Assembly (NCBI RefSeq): GCF_049243985.1
Contig: NC_135369.1
Location: forward strand, 25,652,765-25,716,764
Direction: 5' to 3'
Length of the DNA stretch: 64,000 nucleotides
Source of the DNA: Paroedura picta
Lineage: Eukaryota; Chordata; Lepidosauria; Squamata; Gekkonidae
Part shown: one piece after another, positions 34,480-46,800 of the stretch
How the letters are laid out: each line of letters begins with the position of its first letter
How positions within the stretch are numbered: the stretch's first letter is position 1
Notes under the pieces: model-generated
Databases searched by the model: none
Seen by the model: the letters and a program-made list of their open reading frames with translations, nothing else
What the model was told of the DNA's origin: nothing
Translations under genes and position numbers: made by a program

Positions 34480-35350
34480 GGGCCATTCCGCACAAGGACC
34501 AATGTTGCCAAATGTTCACAGAATGCAGAAATGCTATATTAAATAGTGGAATTTCGTCATTCCATATAACTTTATTTTTAGTGGAATATAAAAGTCCCAG
34601 TAGTGTTTCATTCATTCCCCACAGGTTTCCGGTCTCGCTGGAATTGCAACAAAGGAAGCAGTTTTTTTCCGCGCTTCTTCCCGCCCCTGGACATCAGTCA
34701 AATGGAACAGCCAATGTTGTGTTCATGCTCCCGAAAAGCCCCTTTCCCTTTAAGAACTGTTTTTTTAAAAACCAAACACACCCGTTGCAATGAATATGCG
34801 TTCAATCGTTGCATTGGAAATACCTTTTTGCTGGCAATTAATCGTTTACACGCTCCTCAAGTAGAAAAAAAGAATACCCCCCCCCCCCACGGGCACGATT
34901 TGTGGCCGAAATTACGGGCGGTGCCGAACAGGGGGCTGTGTTGTGCTTGGGAACTTAGGAAGCTTTGTTTTACTTTAAATCGCTTCTGTGGAGGGACTTT
35001 AGCCAGAGAAGCCTCGCTCGTTCGTTGCTTTCGCAGATCTAAGGGGGAAAAAATGGCGATCGCTTCTCTGGAAGTTCAGGGCAAGAGCGGGGGAGGGACT
35101 TTCTTTCTACCGCTACCTTGAGAACGCACATGTCTTTCGCTGGTTTGTTGCAGCTTGTGCGCAGAAGTGTAGCGTTTTTTTCAGGGGGAATCCACTTTTC
35201 CCGATTCCCCAAAAAGTGCTACAACGAAGCACTTTTTGCGGGAGTGTTGCAGGAGTGTTGCAGATTGTGTGCAACTCATGCGGAACGTTGAATTTGTAGC
35301 GTTTACCAAAGGTAAGACTTCTGCTACATTTAAGTCGTGCAGAATGGCCC
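34480..35350. mobile_element. PIF/Harbinger-type non-autonomous DNA transposon, 871 bp
   Basis: Ends GGGCCATTCCGCAC and GTGCAGAATGGCCC are inverted, with 3-bp flanks TAG on both sides (34477-34479, 35351-35353). It shares its whole length with 46547-47432. No transposase frame. Confidence 0.88.
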
Positions 35351-35353
35351 TAG

Positions 35354-36413
35354 ATTTATACAAAATGTCATACCATGCCTTTCTCCTTAATAGGGACTCA
35401 AAGAGTTTCCATTGTTCTCCTGACCTGCATTTTATCCTGCACTGAAGGTCTGGCTGAAGAGGTGTGTGATTGCACAAAAATTACAAAGCAACTTCCCATT
35501 GTGAATTGAGTATTCGAGTATTGGAGACACTTCACAGATTGTTTGCAAGCACTCTTATTATATGTTACCTGGTCCAGGATATTCTGATTCCTTTCATTTT
35601 TGATACCGGAGTTCCCACAATCATCCTGCAGCTGACGGGCAATTTTGAGACTCTTAGCTATATTTTCTGATGAGATATGCTAGCCAAAAATGGACAGATG
35701 GACACATTGGTCCTTTTATTATTACAACTTCATGGTGACAGCAAGCCAACTGGTATGTTTTGTTGTGATACTTGGTTTGGATCAGGGTCAACTTGGGTGA
35801 CCCAGATGGAATCTCTTTCTGGGAGCCCATGGTGGATTCTCCAGCCACCCACTCAAGGCTGCTTATAAAGACTGCAGCGATTCCCAGCTGATGGTCTGCT
35901 TCATAGTCCGCCATCTTGTGATGCTTCTTGGTTCACCTTCCTTAGCAACATGTTTTCTTGTTTTTTGGTGATGCATTGTTCTAGCATCCTCCTGTTGGGA
36001 TAAAGAGCAACTATGGTTCAGAATTGTACTTCAGCTGCTCTGCTCAGCCATCATGCCAAACAATGGTTTGAATCAACCATAGTGTTTAGAACCCGAAATT
36101 CAAGTTCCAAGATGTTGCTTTCCATTGGTTCAGCTCAGTACTCCTGTCTCTAAGTGCTGCAGCAGCCTTCAGTGGTGGCATAAGAATAGTATTTATGATT
36201 TCTTAATTTCACACTGAACCAAAGTTTGCCCAAACCAAGGTTTGCAAACCTGCTTCAAGCCTCAGTTTCTGGCTGAAAAACCATAAGAAGTTGCAGTTCA
36301 TGACATGCCTGGTCAAGTCTCAGTTAAGTTTCCTGTTAGAGTTGACAACAGGGATAGGACACATTTTTCCTAGCCAGTTGGCAACTCTCCTTCCAGTCTG
36401 AATTAAACCAATG
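35354..36413. other. no recognisable feature
   Basis: Unassigned sequence. Confidence 0.4.
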
Positions 36414-36421
36414 TATTTGAG

Positions 36422-36557
36422 CAGGAATAGTCAAACTGCGGCCCTCCAGATGTCCATGGACTACAGTTCCCAGGAGCCCCTGCCAGCTTTCGCTGGCAGG
36501 GGCTCCTGGGAATTGTAGTCCATGGACATCTGGAGGGCCGCAGTTTGACTACCCCTG
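36422..36557. mobile_element. fold-back hAT MITE, standard form
   Basis: A palindrome of 136 bp with ends CAGGAATAGTCAAACTG and CAGTTTGACTACCCCTG. The 8-bp duplication TATTTGAG is perfect (36414-36421, 36558-36565). Confidence 0.95.
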
Positions 36558-36727
36558 TATTTGAGCATCACATACCTGTAAATATGACTTTGGGGGGGGT
36601 TTATATAAAAACTATTGGCTTAGTCTTTTGAGGTGGAAGACTGGCCTTCTGCTCCCAAAGGCAAAATGAACATTTCAAACTCAGTTCCAAGGAACCCCAC
36701 CCTCCCCTTAGAATATGTTGGAGAAAA

Positions 36728-36850
36728 GCTAAGAACTCCCACTGCATCAGACCAAAAGTCCATCTCATCTAGCATCCTGTTTCCACTGGTGGACAGCCTC
36801 TGGAAAGTTCACAAGGACCCCAGAGAACTTCCCGGCCAGAGGAGGGATTT
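36728..36850 (-). mobile_element. CR1-like LINE 3' part (second subfamily)
   Basis: CATCAGACCAAAAGTCCATC followed by AGCATCCTGTTTCCACTGGT is the reverse of the common subfamily 3' end. Confidence 0.6.
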
Positions 36851-37234
36851 GAACCTGGGTCACTGTGATCCTTGTCCAGGGACACCTAAGCGTTTTGAGC
36901 CTTTAGGCACCTTTGGAATTCTGACACAGGTTGGTGGGTGCAGCTACAAAATGGCTGCCACAGCTTACCTTCAGTAACATTCTTGACTTGTAGTGGCAGC
37001 CACTGCCAAAGTAACAGTTTTAGAATTCTGCACAGCCAGTCAAGTTCCCAACGGCCAATCAGAAGCTTTGCTGAGCAAAAGCCCCCACTGGCACCATCCA
37101 CCTTCACAAAATACTTGATGGACACCAGGAGAGGCACGGGCAAGTGCTACAGCACCCACAGGCACCATATTCTGGACCCTTGTCCTAGTTAAACATTCAG
37201 ACCACAGCATCATGCTATACCACATCATCGTTGA
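36851..37234. other. no recognisable feature; possible home of the missing SLC22 tail exon
   Basis: I saw no tail-exon-like sequence with an acceptor here or in 37363-37644, but a short exon could be missed by eye. Confidence 0.3.
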
Positions 37235-37362
37235 CAGTGGTGGCCAAACTGTGGCTCTCCAGATGCCTGTGGACCACAATTCCCAAGAGCCCCTGCCTGG
37301 GAGAGGCTCGTGGGAATTGTAGTTCATGGACATCTAGAAAGCCTGTTTGGCCACCCTTGCCA
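37235..37362. mobile_element. fold-back hAT MITE, worn
   Basis: GTGGTGGCCAAACTGTGGCT to GCCTGTTTGGCCACCCTT, with ACAATTCCCAAGAGCCCCTG and CGTGGGAATTGTAGTTCATG inside. Confidence 0.75.
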
Positions 37363-37644
37363 TATGATGTCCAACCTCTGTTCTTTGTCCCAAGACTGTA
37401 TATATGAACGTTTTGTTTAACATTCATGGCTAATACCTGTTGATAGTCCTCAATGAATCTGCCTGAATAGAGTTGTGACATTTGACAGTGAGACGCAAGT
37501 CTTAATTCTCTTAGGGGTTATGTCCCACCAGTCCCTTCTAGGCAATGCCTCCTCTGCCTTGGGTACATCATGTACCTTGCTGGTGCTAATCTGCTAGCAA
37601 ATACGAGCCGGTGAAGCAGCCCTGCCTTTCTGAAAGTGACTCAC

Positions 37645-37848
37645 CCGCTCTCAACTTCCTCGATGGTGTCTGGAAGTGGCACGTTGCGTGTCTCTGGCAG
37701 GAAGATGGCAGCAAACCCCGACAGAATTGTGGCTGTCCCATATATGATCGGTGGGAGGTATGGGAAATATTCCCCTGTTATCCTTACCATCGGTGCCACT
37801 ATGCCCCCCACACGAGCCAGGGTGCTGCCCAGCCCCATCCCGGTCTGT
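37645..37848 (-). CDS. SLC22A6-like: SLC22 exon 9 (helices 11 and 12)
   Basis: The exon has 204 nt and encodes [33 protein letters not shown] and [18 protein letters not shown], then breaks in phase 2 at a strong GTGAGT donor. A further small exon for the cytoplasmic C terminus is therefore expected at lower coordinates, but I could not find it. Read-through of the donor would give a stop after ESG. Confidence 0.93.
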
Positions 37849-40800
37849 CTGCAAGTGTAGAAAACAACCTTTAAAGGAGAAACCATAGAATTGTAAAAAC
37901 AAAGAGCGGGTCTCTTTGGGTTCTTTAACCAAAAATAATGACCAACAATGTTCAGTGGACCAGTGCTTCTTTTTCCCACTAGGCTACCAGGACCAGAACC
38001 AATGGGTTGAAATTAATTCAAAAGAATTTTCAGCTAAACATCCGGAAGAAGTTCCTGACAGTTAGAGACAGTTCCTCAGTAGAACAGTTTCCTCGGGAGT
38101 TGGTGGGTTCTCCTTCTTTGGCAGTTTTTAATCAGAGGCTAGAGAGTCATCTGACAGAATTGCTAACTTTATGAATTTAGGCAGATTGTGAGCAGGTGGG
38201 CAGGAAGGGATGTGCCTGTGTTTGTCTCTTGTGGCCTTTCCTTGCATACTCAAGGAATTGCTAATTGCCGCTGTGGGATGGACAGTGAATTTCCTCCAGG
38301 CTGGATTTTGGAGATTTTTGGTGTGGGAGGGAATCACTTGGGCATGAAATTGGGGTCACTGTGGGTGGGCAGGTAGTTGTTAGTTCCTGCATTGTGCAGA
38401 GGGTTGGACTATATGACCCTGGAGGTACCTTCCAACTCTATGATGCTATGATTCTAAATGTGGTTCAGACAGCCATATGCCCACATCCACTTCTCCATGC
38501 AATGACTCTTGGGCAGGCACTCGTCTGAATATTACTGCACTGATGTGTGGATGATAAGGAAAGTGTTGCTCTAGGATTCCATTTCTGACAGCTGCTTCCC
38601 CATTTGGTCCTCCATGGATGATCAGAATCTCATTGCTTCCACAAAATTCAAAGGGCCATTCCGCACATCCAAAAACATAGCGTTAAGCCAGTACTTAGCT
38701 TCTGAGATCTAATGAGATCTAAGGTGCCTCTTCTGACAGGCAAGGGCTTTCTGCTGGTGTGTTTCCCAGCCCTGTTACTCTGAGGTGACTGAAGATATCT
38801 GGGTGTTAGCATCCCTACCACTAGTCCAAATGTGGAGGTATGCTGTTCTCCTATCATGTGCTAAAAGTAAAACGTTATTTTTTAAAAGAGCTTCCAAAGT
38901 GAGCTGATTTTAGAGGACTCTAGTCAAGGCAAGGCAGCACCCAATAGGAGGGGGTAGGAAATGTACCTGATTACTGTGGGGAAAAGTTCTCCTGTGTAGA
39001 CATAGAGACAGTTGAAGGATGACGCCAAGCACCCTTTCCCAAGTACCGCCAGGGAGGTTCTCAGGGTCCGGAGATCTTTGGGTTACAGAACGGAGGCAAA
39101 GCAAGAGGTTTATTGAGAGGTTTACTGTTCAGTTTTCTAATCTTGGCTGAAGGTTTTTCACTACTTGAGGCAACCTGGACATCATAGGAAATAAGATCCT
39201 GGGCTTCATAGCTCATTTATCTGATCTTAGCCATCTTGGTGCAGTGGTTAGGAGTGCGGCCTTCTAATCAGGAGAGCCAGGTTTGATTCCCCGCTTTCCC
39301 ACATGCGGCCATCTGGGTGACTTTGGGCTCACCACAGCACTGATAAAGCTGTTCTGACCGAGCAGTGATATCAGGGCTCTCTCAGCCTCACCCACCTCAC
39401 AGGGTGTCTGTTGTGGAGAAAGGAAAGGGAAGGCGACTGTAAGCCGCTTTGATCCTCCTTCGGGTAGAGAAAAGCGGCATATAAGAACCAACTCTTCTTC
39501 TATTCCTATCATTGTTCCAGTGAACAAAATAGAGAATGTAGTAATATGGGGATGTCCTCTGAGCACGTGCAGAATGCTCAGCCTTCACCATTTTCTAACA
39601 CAGCCAACTCCAGCCCATGTGGGTTGGCCCCAAACAGTCCCAGACTGTGTTGTCTGAGGGCAAGGTTGCCAACAATTTCCCATCAACATGATCAAGACCC
39701 CCCCTCCTTCTGGCCAGTTGCCCCCACCCCTGTAATAATGGAAGAACTAAGAGAAACACTGTTTTAAAAAACAATTTAAAGGCTTTAAAACATTCTGTTT
39801 TATTTCCCACATGACTGAAATGACTCATCTGAAGTAATTTCACCCATGAGGGGAATGGGAGGGAAAGGCATTCAGAGGGGTAGCTAAAAGCCATTTTGGC
39901 TCCCTTTGCCTCTCTAGGATTGTCATAGATCAGTTTCCTCTCCTTGCCTGATTTGCAGCTTTCAAGGTTTGATCACTTTATTTGAGTGGTGCACCCCTTC
40001 CCATCCTCTCTAGGATCATTTGGAATGCTCTGGAGCAGGGGTAGACAACCTGTGGTCCTCCAGATGTTCATGGACTACAATTCCCATGAGCTCCTGCCAG
40101 CAAGCGCCAAGCACCTTTTCCTAAGTACCGCCAGGGAGGTTCTCAGGGTCCGGAGATCTTTGGGAGGGGTTCCCATGAGCCCCTGCAATTGCTGGCTGTG
40201 GCTCATGGGAATTGTAGTCCATAAACATCTGGAGGACCACAGGTTGTCTACCCCTGCTCTAGTGGATTGGTGGACGTCAACCAACCATCTTTGGGTGGTT
40301 GCTGGCAATCTCTGCTCAGGGAAGACTTGAGAAGAGAGTCATCCTGAGAATGTACAAAGCAACACGTCACCCTCCGCTCTATGCAATCCAACCGTAAAGC
40401 CCGCATGACCCAACAGTATCTCACCGTGGGGCACAAATATATTGGCCAGGATGGCCAAGCCAGCCAAAATAACGGACAAAGCCTGCGTGATTCTCCGTCC
40501 AATGTAGTTCATACCAATGGCGGCAATCAGCTTGGCTGGGATATCGATGGAACCAAAGGCCACCTGGATCAGGTAGATGCTGAAACCAAAGTTCTGAAGA
40601 TCCATGACGAGGCCGTAGTAGGAGAAACTAGTAGCAAACCTGACAAAGAAGTGTAAGGACACAGGAAAGAAAGGCAGTAAATGCTAGCTCCTGGTTGTTG
40701 CCATCAGTCTAAATGGCCTATGCCATTTCATAGACCAGGCATAACGGCGAATGTGGTTAATACACCCAAAAGGGCATGGCTGGTGCTCACATTCTTAGAA

Positions 40801-43800
40801 AACTGAGAGGACTCTGATTTCACATTAGCAAGATGGGGCTGCCCTTTGCTCTGACAAAGGACTTAGAAGCCCCACAAGAGTACCTTCGTGGACCCCAGTA
40901 TGAGAAATGTAGATCTAGCGTACCAAACACTGGAAATACAGAAGGAGATCCGGCGTACAGTGGGTGTACGGGCCAAGCTGACGAACGTGTATGAGGAATT
41001 TGCCAGAGACATTTCTTTCTGCATGTTAGATTTCAAAACCTGCAGTAAGACACAGAGCATATCAAACAATTTGACTAGTCACCACAATAAATTTAAGTGT
41101 AAAGATGTGTTGCTGACAACCAAGATCAAGATGATTCATGCCATGGGATTCTCCATCACGATATATGGGCGTGAAAGTTGCACAGTGAAGGGAACTGACA
41201 GGAAGAAAGTTGATTCATTTGAAATATGGTGTTGAAGGAGAGTTTTATAGATATTGTGAACTGCCAAAAAAGACAAATCAAGATTCCAGATTCTAGAATC
41301 TACGTTCTAGATTCAATCAAGCCAAGGAAACAAAGGAAATCTGTAGGCTGGCTAATGAAGGTTTTCAAAATCCAAGTGACAACAAAACCTAGTGTTGCCT
41401 GGTAGTTGTCTAGAAACAAAGATGGAGTGATTCCACCTGATGGAGAAGAGCCCTGTGGGGGAAGGGGGGGGGGAGAGGATACATCCCTGGCTTCAGCCCC
41501 TTTTTCTTTGTACCTCTGTTGTGAGCTTTTCTCCTTCTTCCTTCTTCCCATTCATCTGGGCCACCTTCTTGAGGACTTCCACAGCTTTCTCTGCCTTGCC
41601 AGAGAGAACCAGCCAACGTGCAGATTCAGAAAACCACCTGGGAGAAAGAGCCAGACATCAGGCTACTGATGCAAATACTCTTAACAATGTCTCGGTCTGT
41701 CCTGTTAGATTGAGCTCACTGTTTTTCGGCATTAAAAATTGAAGATGTGCTTAGCTCTTTCAGCTCACAATGCTAATATTTAGAGCAAGGAAGAATAGAA
41801 GCCCATTTAATGTATTCTGCATGAGTTGCAGTTCTGAGGATGCCAGACCAGAACAGGGACTCATTGAGAAACACAGTCGCATTTTGAGGATTCAAGTAAT
41901 TTTATGGCATTTCTTTTCCATATTAGAACCAATAGACTGACTGATCCTATTTCATCTGAGATATGAATCATAGAATCATAGAATCATAGAGTTGGAAGGG
42001 GCCATACAGGCCATCTAGTCCAGCCCCCTGCTCAACGTAGGATCAGCCCAAAGCATCCTAAAGCATCCAAGAAAAGTGTGTATCCAAACTTTGCTTGAAG
42101 ACTGCCAATTATACGGAAGAATAACTCTTTTCCAACCGAAGCTGATCGGACAGTGGCAAGGCTGGAGCAGTAACTCATGCAGAGATGCCGCTGATGAGTG
42201 TAAGTACGGACTCTTGCTTATTGTGAGGTAATCATTAGAAGCTTTGGAAGAGGACAAGGCAGACAAATGTTATGAGGTTATGAACTTGAGGACCTAGTCT
42301 GGATTCTAGGCCCTCTGTTGTGATTCGCTGAAATGACTAAAGTGACCAATCATTGGAAAGGTGTTATGAACCAATCACAAACATACATTAACAACCAATG
42401 GCATGTCTTGGGGGTGTGGTTTAGACAAGTATTTAAGGCCTAGCAGTTCTGCCTACTGCTGTTCAGTTCTTCACGTTGCCTTGTCGTTTGGAGCCAAAAT
42501 GTCTGTGTCAGACTGAACCCACAAACTTAATAGAAGTCAAATCTCCTGTTCATTAAGTCCCATGGGCGCTTTTGGACCAATCAGTCTCTCTCAGCCTACC
42601 TCACCAGGTTCTTGTGAAGATAAGATGGAGGAAGAGAAAGCAATAGGCATCATCCTGAACTCCTTGGAAGAGAGACACGAAAACAATCAGATGGAAAGAT
42701 TTAACGACCTCACAGTGATGCTCACTGCTGCTGAGCATGGTTCCATGCTAAAGGGAGAAGGAAAAAACAGCTGCCAGTTTGGTGTTGTGGTTAGGACTTC
42801 TAATCTGGCATGCCGGGTTCAATTCTGTACTCTCCCAGATGCAACAAGCTGGGTGACCTTGCGCTCGCCACGGCGCTGATAAAGCTGTTCTACCAAGCAG
42901 TGATATCAGGGCTCTCTCAGCCTCACCCACCTCACAGGTGTAAGCCGCTTTAAGACTCCTTTGGGTAGAGAAAAGCGGCATATAAGAACCAACTCCTCCT
43001 CCTCCTCCTCCTCCTCCTTCTTCTTCTTCTGTACTCCACTTTTTACTACCCCAATGAGTCTTAAAGCGGCTTACAATCGCCTTCTTTTCCTCTCCCCACA
43101 ACAGGCACATGAGGGTGGGTGGTGCTTCAAAGTTGCTGCACTGATTGGCCCACGCTTGCTGTGCCTGCGTTTGAATCCTCTGCTACACATTTATTGTTTG
43201 GGTTAGTGTCATCCCCAGCTACAAAAAGGGTAAATATAATCTTGCATATGTGTGACCTCACCTACGGTTTGTGGCTTGGCTTGCTTTCTAGAGTTATCCA
43301 CATATTTTGCATTTTCTGCCATGGATTCCCTGGTGGTCTTTGGGGCTAGTCTCAGACTCAGTGTCTGTCTTAGAATCATAGAATCATAGAGTTGGAAGGG
43401 GCCATACAGGCCATCTAGTCCAACCCCCTGCTCAACGCAGGATTAGCCCTAAGCATCCTAAAGCATCCAAGAAAAGTGTGTATCCAACCTTTGCTTGAAG
43501 ACTTCCAGTGAGGGGGAGCTCACCACCTCCTTAGGCAGCCTATTCCACTGCTGAACTACTCTGACTGTGAAAAACTTTTTCCTGATATCTAGCCTATATC
43601 GTTGTACTTGAAGTTTAAACCCATTACTGCGTGTCCTCTCCTCTGCAGCCAGCAGAAACAGCATCCTGCCCTCCTCCAAGTGACAACCTTTCAAATACTT
43701 AAAGGCTATCATGTCCCCTCTCAACCTCCTTTTATCCAGGCTGAACATTCCCAAGTCCCTCAACCTATCTTCATAGGGCCTGGTCCCTTGGCCCCAGATC

Positions 43801-46800
43801 ATCTTCGTCGCTCTCCTCTGTACCCTTTCAATTTTATCGACATCCTTCTTGAAGTGAGGCCTCCAGAACTGCACGCAGTACTCCAGGTGTGGTCTGACCA
43901 GTGCCGTATACAATGGGACTATGACATCTTGTGATTTTGATGTGATGCCTCTGTTGATACAGCCCAAAATGGCATTTGCCTTTTTTACCGCTGCATCACA
44001 CTGCCTGCTCATGTTTAGTTTACAATCCACAAGTACCCCAAGGTCTCGTTCACACACAGTGCTACCTAGAAGCGTATCCCCCATCCAGTAGGCATGCTTT
44101 TCATTTTTCTGACCCAGATGCAGAACTTTACACTTATCTTTATTAAATTGCATCTTGTTCTCATTTGCCCATTTTTCCATTGTGTTCAGATCTCGTTGAA
44201 CTCTGTCTCTATCTTCCGGAGTATTTGCCAGTCCTCCCAATTTGGTGTCATCTGCAAACTTGATGAGTAGTCCCTCTACCCCCTCATCTAGATCATTAAT
44301 AAATATGTTAAAAAGTACCGGGCCGAGCACCGAGCCCTGAGGTACCCCGCTACTCACCTCTCTCCAGTCTGATGAAACACCATTGACAACAACTCTTTGA
44401 GTGCGGTTCTCTAACCAATTCCCTATCCACCTAACTATCTGAAAATCCAGATTGCAGTCCTTCAACTTATCCATCAGAACATCATGGGGAACCTTGTCAA
44501 AAGCTTTACTAAAATCCAAGTAAATGACATCAACCGAATTTCCCCGATCCAGCAAACCTGTTACTTGGTCAAAAAAAGAAACTAGATTGGTCTGGCTTCA
44601 CAGAGCCCTGGAACTGGGCCGGAAGTGGTGTCAGATGGCCACACTTCCCTGCCATGCCCGGGTAGGAGTTGGGTGGGGGAAAGAGAGGATGTGGTCTGAG
44701 GCAGGTGTCCAGACTCCACCCCCTTTCCCAGGTCCAGTAACCACATGAGAACACCACCTCCAGGTCAATGGAAGTGGCTGTTTTTCTGCTTTGGGAATAG
44801 CTGGGAATAGCTTGTGACCAAGTCCATTAAGGTAGGATAGAGGGGGAAGGAGAGGGAAGAGCCCCCAGGGAACTCTCATGCAGCCCCAGGGAGCTCTGGT
44901 TGGGAATCCCTGACCTGGAGAGTTTGTAGCTAAGACGAATCACAGTTAATATTCTTGGCCACCCGACTACCACAGTTCCTATTCCTCTTATCTTTGATTA
45001 TTGTTACATGGGAAAGAAGCCACATAATAAGCTTTCATTAAAACTAACCAAAGTAATACAAAACAGTGTGCAAGCTTTTGAGTTCTCCAGAAGTCTTCAT
45101 CAGACTAAGGATTTAAACAAGCCAGCAACAAAACAAGGGAGTGGGAAGAGCCATTTCAGGCCAAATCTGTAGAAATGCCAGGAAGACTGAATGGACCAAG
45201 GTCCTGCCTTGTGCAGGGGGTTGGACCAGGTGACCTGATTCCACTGAGAATGCCAAGTTAACTGCAAGGAGCTTCCCCCCCCCCCCGCCCCTGCTCACCA
45301 GGAGTAGAGGAAGAAAGCGAAAAAAGGCAGGGAAGCAGCAAACTGAAGCCAGCGCCAGTCCGGGAGGGCGTAGGCCAGTCCGGGAAGGATGATTTGCCCC
45401 ATGGTTGCTGAGTAGCTCACTACAGTCCCAGCAGCAGTTCGGACTTTGGTCGGCACCCACTCTAGGACTGAGAAAAAGAAGATAGGGAAGGGAGGTTAGA
45501 CGAGCCCGGTTCAAAAGCTGCAACAAGCCATATGCTGATGGGGTTGTTGCCGTTTCAGTGTGGTGCAGTGGTTAGAGCCGTCTTTTTCAACATTTTGACC
45601 ATGCAGGAGCCCCTGAAATATTTGTCAGGCTTTGAGGAGCCTCGGAATCAGGCTGGAAATGATGTCAACTGGCCACGCCTCCCGGCCATGCCCAAGGAGG
45701 GGGAGGGGAGGGGAATGGAGGTACCTTGCGGCAGGAGTAGGCATCCAGGCTCCGCCCCCTTTCTCAGGTGCAAGAACACCACCCCCTGTTTAAAGGAAGT
45801 GGCTGGTTTCCTGCTTTCACGGCAATGCTGAGGAACAGTTTGTGGCCAAGTTTGTTAAGGATGGATATAGGGGCAAGGCCAGGGAGCCCCTGGAGAGCTC
45901 TCCCAGGGACCCAGAGTTCCAGGAGCCTTGGTTGGGAATCCCTGGGTTAGAGTATCAGACTAGGAACCGGGAGACCCAGGTCTGTATCCCTCACTCTGCC
46001 ATGGAAGTTCCTTGGGGACCTTGGGCCAGTCACATAGACTTAGCCTAACCTACCTTGCAGGGTTGTTGTGAAGATAAAATAAAAGAAGATGGTAGAATTA
46101 TGTGCACTGTCTGAGCTCCAAGGAAGAAGGGAAGGATTGAAATGCGCTGGATAAATAAATACATACAGGCCATGGCATCTGCAATTGAAACCTGACTGTC
46201 TTGCGTTAGTCATTAAGATGGCAACAGATGGTCCTGTTCATTTCTAGTCTTAATGCCAGCAAGAGGAAGACTTGAGCTTACTGAGAAGACAGGCAAAGAA
46301 GCAAAAGATTTCCTTGTTCCTCTTTGGAACTTAAAGGGGGCAGGCCTGGCACTCATCTGTACTTTGCAGGATACGGATCGTCATTCCTTCTAAATTATAA
46401 ACTGTCCGTCCCTGCCTGTACAATTCTAAAAACTGGTGAAGGGCGCCACTCACAGACAAAGTATGGGCTCATATATATTCAGAGAGACTCCAGATAGACA
46501 GGAAAAACAACTTTGCAAGTTATGCAAAAGAACAAAATAAAACTGAGGGCCATTCCGCACCAGGATCTATGTGGCAAATTGGTTGCAGGACAAAAAAACG
46601 CCATTTTAAATAGTGGAATTCGTTGTTATGCATACCTGCCTTTGTACTGGAATCCAGTTGCGTTTCTATCGTTTCCCACAGGTTTCCGGTCTCTGCAAAA
46701 ATCGCTAGCCAGGAAGCGATATTGCCGAGCTCGTCCCACCCCTGGCCGTCAAGCAGCCAATGGGCAGCCGTTATCATGATCCCAAAAAGTCCCTTTCCCT

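Noticed and set aside
39229-39320. tRNA genes at the heads of SINEs
   Set aside because: A- and B-box-like words are present, but no cloverleaf closes and each head continues into a SINE body.
40105-40164. A second, functional exon 8 by tandem exon duplication
   Set aside because: Only half of the exon is present, without its donor, and it is bounded on both sides by the arms of a MITE.
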